From contig JASBUY010000277.1 of the NCBI GenBank assembly GCA_030147645.1, positions 1 to 5,294 of the forward strand: a DNA stretch of 5,294 nucleotides. Reading direction: 5' to 3'. This document shows positions 1 through 5,294 of the stretch, one piece after another. The number at the start of each line of letters is the position of its first letter. Positions within the stretch are counted from its first letter, which is position 1. The DNA is from Aquabacter sp. (GTDB lineage: Bacteria > Pseudomonadota > Alphaproteobacteria > Rhizobiales > Xanthobacteraceae). The notes beneath the pieces are model-generated. The model saw only the letters and a program-made list of their open reading frames with translations, was not told where the DNA came from and ran no database searches. The translations under genes and the position numbers were made by a program.

Positions 1-386
1 CTCAGGGTGCGACCGTGAAGGTGGCGAAGAACCGCCTCGCCAAGATCGCTCTGGAAGGCTCCGACGTCGCCCATGTGGCGTCCCTTCTGAAGGGACCCAC
101 CATCATCGCTTATTCGAGCGATCCGGTGGCGGCGCCGAAGGTGGCTGTCGACTTCGCCAAGACGAACGACAAGTTCGTCATTCTCGGCGGAGCGATGGGC
201 ACGACGGCCCTGAATGCTGACGGTGTGAAGGCGCTTGCCACCATGCCGTCGCTTGATGAACTGCGCGCGAAGCTGGTCGGTCTTATCCAGGCCCCGGCCA
301 CCAAGATCGCCCAGCTCACGACTGCGCCGGCGGCGAAGCTCGCCCGCGTGTTCGGGGCCTATGCCAAACAGGACGAAGCCGCGTGA
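1..386 (+). CDS. rplJ: Large-subunit ribosomal protein L10 (uL10), 5'-truncated by window edge
   Basis: L10 binds 23S rRNA at the base of the GTPase-associated centre and carries the L7/L12 dimers of the ribosomal stalk. The reading frame is open from the window start (first full codon at position 3) and reads QGATVKVAKNRLAKIALEG, the typical N-terminal-domain segment of L10. About 127 residues remain; the family is usually about 165-175 residues, so roughly 45 N-terminal residues lie outside the window. The GTG at 15 is an internal valine, not a start. Also visible are the VILGGAMGTTALNADGVKALA segment of the globular domain and a C-terminal helix (KLVGLIQAPATKIAQL, then AAKLARVFGAYAKQ) that in the family forms the binding platform for L7/L12 N-terminal domains. 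The neighbour rplL 51 nt downstream fits the conserved rplJL pair. Autogenous control by L10 binding its leader is known in other bacteria, but that leader is not in this window. Identification is secure. Confidence 0.97.
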   Translation, partial: QGATVKVAKNRLAKIALEGSDVAHVASLLKGPTIIAYSSDPVAAPKVAVDFAKTNDKFVILGGAMGTTALNADGVKALATMPSLDELRAKLVGLIQAPATKIAQLTTAPAAKLARVFGAYAKQDEAA

Positions 387-426
387 GGCGGTTGGATCTC
401 GCAAACCTGAAATTCGAACCTATCTT

Positions 427-430
427 AGGA
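427..430 (+). promoter_or_regulatory. Ribosome binding site of rplL
   Basis: AGGA ends 7 nt before the ATG at 438, ideal Shine-Dalgarno spacing. The surrounding rplJ-rplL spacer (387-437) is noticeably richer in A and T than the genes and has only a weak possible stem (GGTT at 390-393 with AACC at 404-407). The start region should therefore be accessible, which suits a protein needed in several copies per ribosome. Confidence 0.8.
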
Positions 431-437
431 ACATATC

Positions 438-818
438 ATGGCTGACCTGACCAAGCTCGTTGACGAGCTGTCCTCCCTCACCGTCCTCGAGGCCGCCGAG
501 CTCGCGAAGCTCCTCGAAGAGAAGTGGGGCGTCTCCGCCGCGGCCGCCGTGGCCGTGGCTGCGGCTCCTGCCGGCGGCGGCGCTGCCGCTCCGGCCGCCG
601 AAGAGCAGACCGAGTTCACCGTTGTCCTGGCGGCCGCCGGCGACAAGAAGATCGAGGTCATTAAGGAAGTGCGCGCCATCACCGGTCTCGGCCTGAAAGA
701 GGCCAAGGACCTTGTGGAAGGCGCTCCCAAGCCCGTCAAGGAAGGCGTGGCGAAGGACGAAGCCGACAAGCTCAAGGCCCAGCTCGAGAAGGCCGGCGCC
801 AAGGTCGAGCTTAAGTGA
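438..818 (+). CDS. rplL: Ribosomal stalk protein L7/L12 (bL12)
   Basis: L7/L12 is the multi-copy stalk protein that recruits and stimulates the translation GTPases IF2, EF-Tu, EF-G and RF3. The 126-residue product is slightly longer than the 120-residue E. coli protein. Residues 1-32 (MADLTKLVDELSSLTVLEAA onward, ending KWGV) are the helical N-terminal dimerisation and L10-binding domain. Residues 33-55 form an Ala/Gly/Pro hinge, encoded by a low-complexity GCC/GCG-rich stretch around 533-602. Residues from about 56 to the end are the compact C-terminal domain with the factor-binding face (KKIEVIKEVRAITGLGLKEA, then KDLVEGAPKPVKEGV). The ATG is preceded by AGGA at good spacing. It is co-directional with rplJ and followed by a 281-nt structured spacer before rpoB. 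The protein looks complete and ordinary. Confidence 0.98.
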   Translation: MADLTKLVDELSSLTVLEAAELAKLLEEKWGVSAAAAVAVAAAPAGGGAAAPAAEEQTEFTVVLAAAGDKKIEVIKEVRAITGLGLKEAKDLVEGAPKPVKEGVAKDEADKLKAQLEKAGAKVELK

Positions 819-829
819 GCTTTTGACAT

Positions 830-859
830 GGCGGCTCCGGGAGCAATCCCGGGGCCGTC
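830..859 (+). promoter_or_regulatory. 13-bp hairpin with GCAA tetraloop after rplL (attenuator/processing candidate)
   Basis: Positions 830-842 pair with 847-859 over 13 consecutive pairs, including G.U pairs at 831/858 and 836/853, closing a GCAA loop at 843-846, a stable GNRA class. It starts 11 nt after the rplL stop codon. The sequence downstream (TGCCCTCAGG) has no T-run, so it is not a standard intrinsic terminator. It could protect the 3' end of the abundant rplJL mRNA, act as a partial attenuator, or mark a cleavage site. It shares its 3' arm with the alternative hairpin at 855-872. Confidence 0.7.
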
Positions 860-872
860 TGCCCTCAGGCGG
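855..872 (+). promoter_or_regulatory. Alternative 7-bp hairpin competing with the 830-859 stem
   Basis: CCGTCTG (855-861) pairs with CAGGCGG (866-872), with one G.U pair at 858/869, around a four-base loop CCCT. The 5' arm uses positions 855-859, the last five bases of the stronger 830-859 stem, so both cannot form completely at once. The upstream hairpin is longer and forms first during transcription, so this one may be minor. Confidence 0.4.
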
Positions 873-893
873 TCCCCGTGGGTGCAACGGGAC
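872..893 (+). promoter_or_regulatory. Weak bulged hairpin in the rplL-rpoB spacer
   Basis: GTCCC (872-876) pairs with GGGAC (889-893) and GT (878-879) pairs with AC (887-888), leaving C877 bulged and a seven-base loop (880-886). It directly abuts the 855-872 hairpin, sharing base 872. It is the least stable structure of the spacer and could be fortuitous in such GC-rich DNA. Confidence 0.35.
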
Positions 894-904
894 AGGCGGC
901 GATC

Positions 905-929
905 GAGGGCGAGGGGTGAGGGGAGGAGA
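905..929 (+). other. Purine-rich G-tract segment
   Basis: Twenty-three of 25 bases are purines, the exceptions being C910 and T917. The segment contains G-runs at 907-909, 913-916 and 920-923, followed by GG at 925-926. It resembles repeated Shine-Dalgarno sequence but no start codon follows at usable distance. It is single-stranded in the simplest fold, lying between the upstream hairpins and the 926-973 stem, whose first few bases it overlaps. A two-layer G-quadruplex or a protein-binding linker is possible; neither is demonstrated. Confidence 0.4.
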
Positions 930-973
930 CGGTTCTCCGGGCAGCCGCAGGCGACTGCCCGGTGAGCCGTTTC
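926..973 (+). promoter_or_regulatory. Long near-perfect hairpin (RNase III-type processing candidate)
   Basis: Positions 926-944 pair with 955-973: 18 of 19 positions pair, the single mismatch being T936/T963, with G.U pairs at 928/971 and 933/966. The inner eight pairs, CCGGGCAG (937-944) with CTGCCCGG (955-962), are perfect. The ten-base loop can close further with two C-G pairs (946/953, 947/952). A long, almost uninterrupted stem in the rplL-rpoB spacer recalls the RNase III site at the same place in E. coli. Cleavage here is inference. Confidence 0.65.
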
Positions 974-977
974 GGCG

Positions 978-1013
978 CGAAAGAGGGATGGCGTTCGCCC
1001 TCAACCTCTTTCG
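978..1013 (+). promoter_or_regulatory. Hairpin with 9-bp outer stem in the rpoB leader
   Basis: CGAAAGAGG (978-986) pairs perfectly with CCTCTTTCG (1005-1013). After a two-base bulge (A1003, A1004) the stem continues with GA/TC (987-988 with 1001-1002), a T/C mismatch, and GGC/GCC (990-992 with 997-999) around a GTTC loop. An alternative small stem, TTTCG (970-974) with CGAAA (978-982), would compete with both this hairpin and the end of the 926-973 one. Confidence 0.55.
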
Positions 1014-1027
1014 GCGGAATGGTGGTG

Positions 1028-1080
1028 GGTCCAAGGCCGACGCGGAAGCCTTTCTTCGGAAAGGCCGGGCCAAGAGGACC
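1028..1080 (+). promoter_or_regulatory. Composite hairpin with C(UUCG)G cap upstream of the rpoB ribosome binding site
   Basis: The apical part, GCCTTTC (1048-1054) with GAAAGGC (1059-1065), is a perfect 7-bp stem closed by TTCG, giving the very stable C(UUCG)G tetraloop. Two further nested stems fit around it: GGCC (1035-1038) with GGCC (1068-1071), and GGTCC (1028-1032) with GGACC (1076-1080), separated by purine-rich internal loops. The structure ends 9 nt before the rpoB Shine-Dalgarno and leaves it exposed. Likely roles are a 5' stabiliser of processed rpoBC mRNA or an organiser of the start region. The apical hairpin is well supported, the outer stems less so. Confidence 0.6.
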
Positions 1081-1089
1081 AGGCAGGAC

Positions 1090-1094
1090 GAGGA
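1090..1094 (+). promoter_or_regulatory. Ribosome binding site that fixes the rpoB start
   Basis: GAGGA ends 5 nt before the ATG at 1100. This and the protein start MAQTFTGRKRIRKFFGKI, the usual alphaproteobacterial RpoB N-terminus, decide the start. The frame is open upstream as far as a TGA at 917-919, with a GTG at 962, but that extension is spacer sequence lacking homology I recognise. Confidence 0.8.
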
Positions 1095-1099
1095 TCGAG

Positions 1100-5185
<4,086 letters not shown>

Positions 5186-5238
5186 GCGCGGTGCCCTTGC
5201 TGATGCCCGAATTGTCGACCATGATTTTCCGCAACCGA

Positions 5239-5263
5239 GCGGCGTCGGGGATGCCCGCGCCGC
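5239..5263 (+). promoter_or_regulatory. GC-rich hairpin just upstream of the rpoC ribosome binding site
   Basis: GCGGCG (5239-5244) pairs with CGCCGC (5258-5263) and CGGG (5246-5249) pairs with CCCG (5254-5257), with T5245 bulged and GATG as the loop: ten G-C pairs in all. It ends two bases before the Shine-Dalgarno at 5266-5272. It could influence ribosome access to rpoC or protect the 5' end of a processed rpoC mRNA. It lacks a T-run. Confidence 0.6.
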
Positions 5264-5265
5264 AT

Positions 5266-5272
5266 GAGGGAG
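5266..5272 (+). promoter_or_regulatory. Ribosome binding site of rpoC
   Basis: GAGGGAG ends 7 nt before the ATG at 5280. An in-frame GTG lies directly before that ATG (5277), but the ATG gives the expected RpoC start MNQEV and better spacing. Confidence 0.8.
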
Positions 5273-5279
5273 CAAAGTG

Positions 5280-5294
5280 ATGAACCAAGAGGTT
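5280..5294 (+). CDS. rpoC: DNA-directed RNA polymerase subunit beta', first five codons only
   Basis: Only ATG AAC CAA GAG GTT (MNQEV) is inside the window. This matches the start of alphaproteobacterial RpoC as I recall it (MNQEVMNLF). Together with its position 94 nt downstream of rpoB on the same strand and a strong Shine-Dalgarno, that makes the call secure despite the tiny length. Beta' supplies the catalytic magnesium-binding loop and the bridge helix of the polymerase, none of which is visible here. Confidence 0.9.

Larger units (their letters stand above)
819..1099 (+). other. Structured rplL-rpoB intergenic spacer
   Basis: This non-coding spacer contains several hairpins, listed separately (830-859, 855-872, 872-893, 926-973, 978-1013, 1028-1080), and a purine-rich tract at 905-929. 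In E. coli the equivalent spacer carries a partial terminator that lowers rpoBC expression relative to the ribosomal genes, plus an RNase III site. By analogy this spacer probably sets the ratio of L7/L12 to RNA polymerase and separates the two mRNA halves. That role is inferred; the folds are read directly from base complementarity. I see no convincing promoter in it. Confidence 0.7.

Noticed and set aside
377..393. Hairpin with the rplJ stop codon in its loop, parallel to the one at rpoB
   Set aside because: Only about six pairs, one of them G.U, around a five-base loop. That is too weak to separate from chance in GC-rich sequence.
823..828. TTGACA, a perfect -35 hexamer after rplL
   Set aside because: No acceptable -10 lies at 16-18 bp; the sequence there (ATCCCG) is GC-rich and part of the 830-859 hairpin.
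830..859. Intrinsic terminator at the end of rplL
   Set aside because: The stem is strong but is followed by TGCCCTCAGG rather than a T-run, and rpoB must be transcribed through it, so it is called an attenuator/processing candidate instead.
1033..1075. Kink-turn in the internal loop of the 1028-1080 hairpin
   Set aside because: The AA/AAGA internal loop is purine-rich, but it lacks the three-base bulge followed by tandem G.A pairs that defines a kink-turn.
962..1099. A longer RpoB starting at GTG 962, adding 46 residues
   Set aside because: The extension is spacer sequence that forms hairpins and has no RpoB similarity I recognise. ATG 1100 has a well-placed GAGGA and gives the standard N-terminus.

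Overview
This window is the ribosomal-protein/RNA-polymerase (rplJL-rpoBC) operon of a high-GC alphaproteobacterium, all on the + strand. It holds the 3' two-thirds of rplJ (ribosomal protein L10), complete rplL (L7/L12), complete rpoB (RNA polymerase beta subunit), and the first five codons of rpoC (beta'). The RpoB N-terminus (MAQTFTGRKRIRKFFGKI), its [21 protein letters not shown] segment and the RpoC start MNQEV match what I recall of Hyphomicrobiales (Rhizobiales). A family such as Xanthobacteraceae is plausible but cannot be proven by eye.

Layout: rplJ ends at 386. A 51-nt spacer with a clear ribosome binding site leads to rplL (438-818). A 281-nt non-coding spacer (819-1099) separates rplL from rpoB (1100-5185). 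A 94-nt spacer (5186-5279) then leads to rpoC at 5280. L10 anchors L7/L12 dimers to form the ribosomal stalk that recruits translation GTPases, while beta and beta' form the catalytic core of RNA polymerase, so the operon couples supply of the translation and transcription machineries. No promoter, mobile element, tRNA or CRISPR is visible. The operon promoter and any L10-binding leader would lie upstream of the window.

The coding genes are ordinary. The least explained part is RNA structure in the two spacers. The rplL-rpoB spacer can fold into a near-continuous series of hairpins: a 13-bp stem with a GCAA loop, a competing 7-bp hairpin, an 18-of-19-position long stem, a bulged hairpin, and a C(UUCG)G-capped hairpin just before the rpoB ribosome binding site. 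The rpoB stop codon lies in the four-base loop of a 16-bp hairpin, and another strong hairpin sits just upstream of the rpoC ribosome binding site. None is followed by a T-run, so they look more like processing, stability or attenuation elements than classical terminators. In E. coli the rplL-rpoB gap is known to carry a partial terminator and an RNase III site, which is the natural analogy. RpoB also shows two substitutions at positions I recall as strongly conserved (H1262 and M1344). I do not see a new biological system here.
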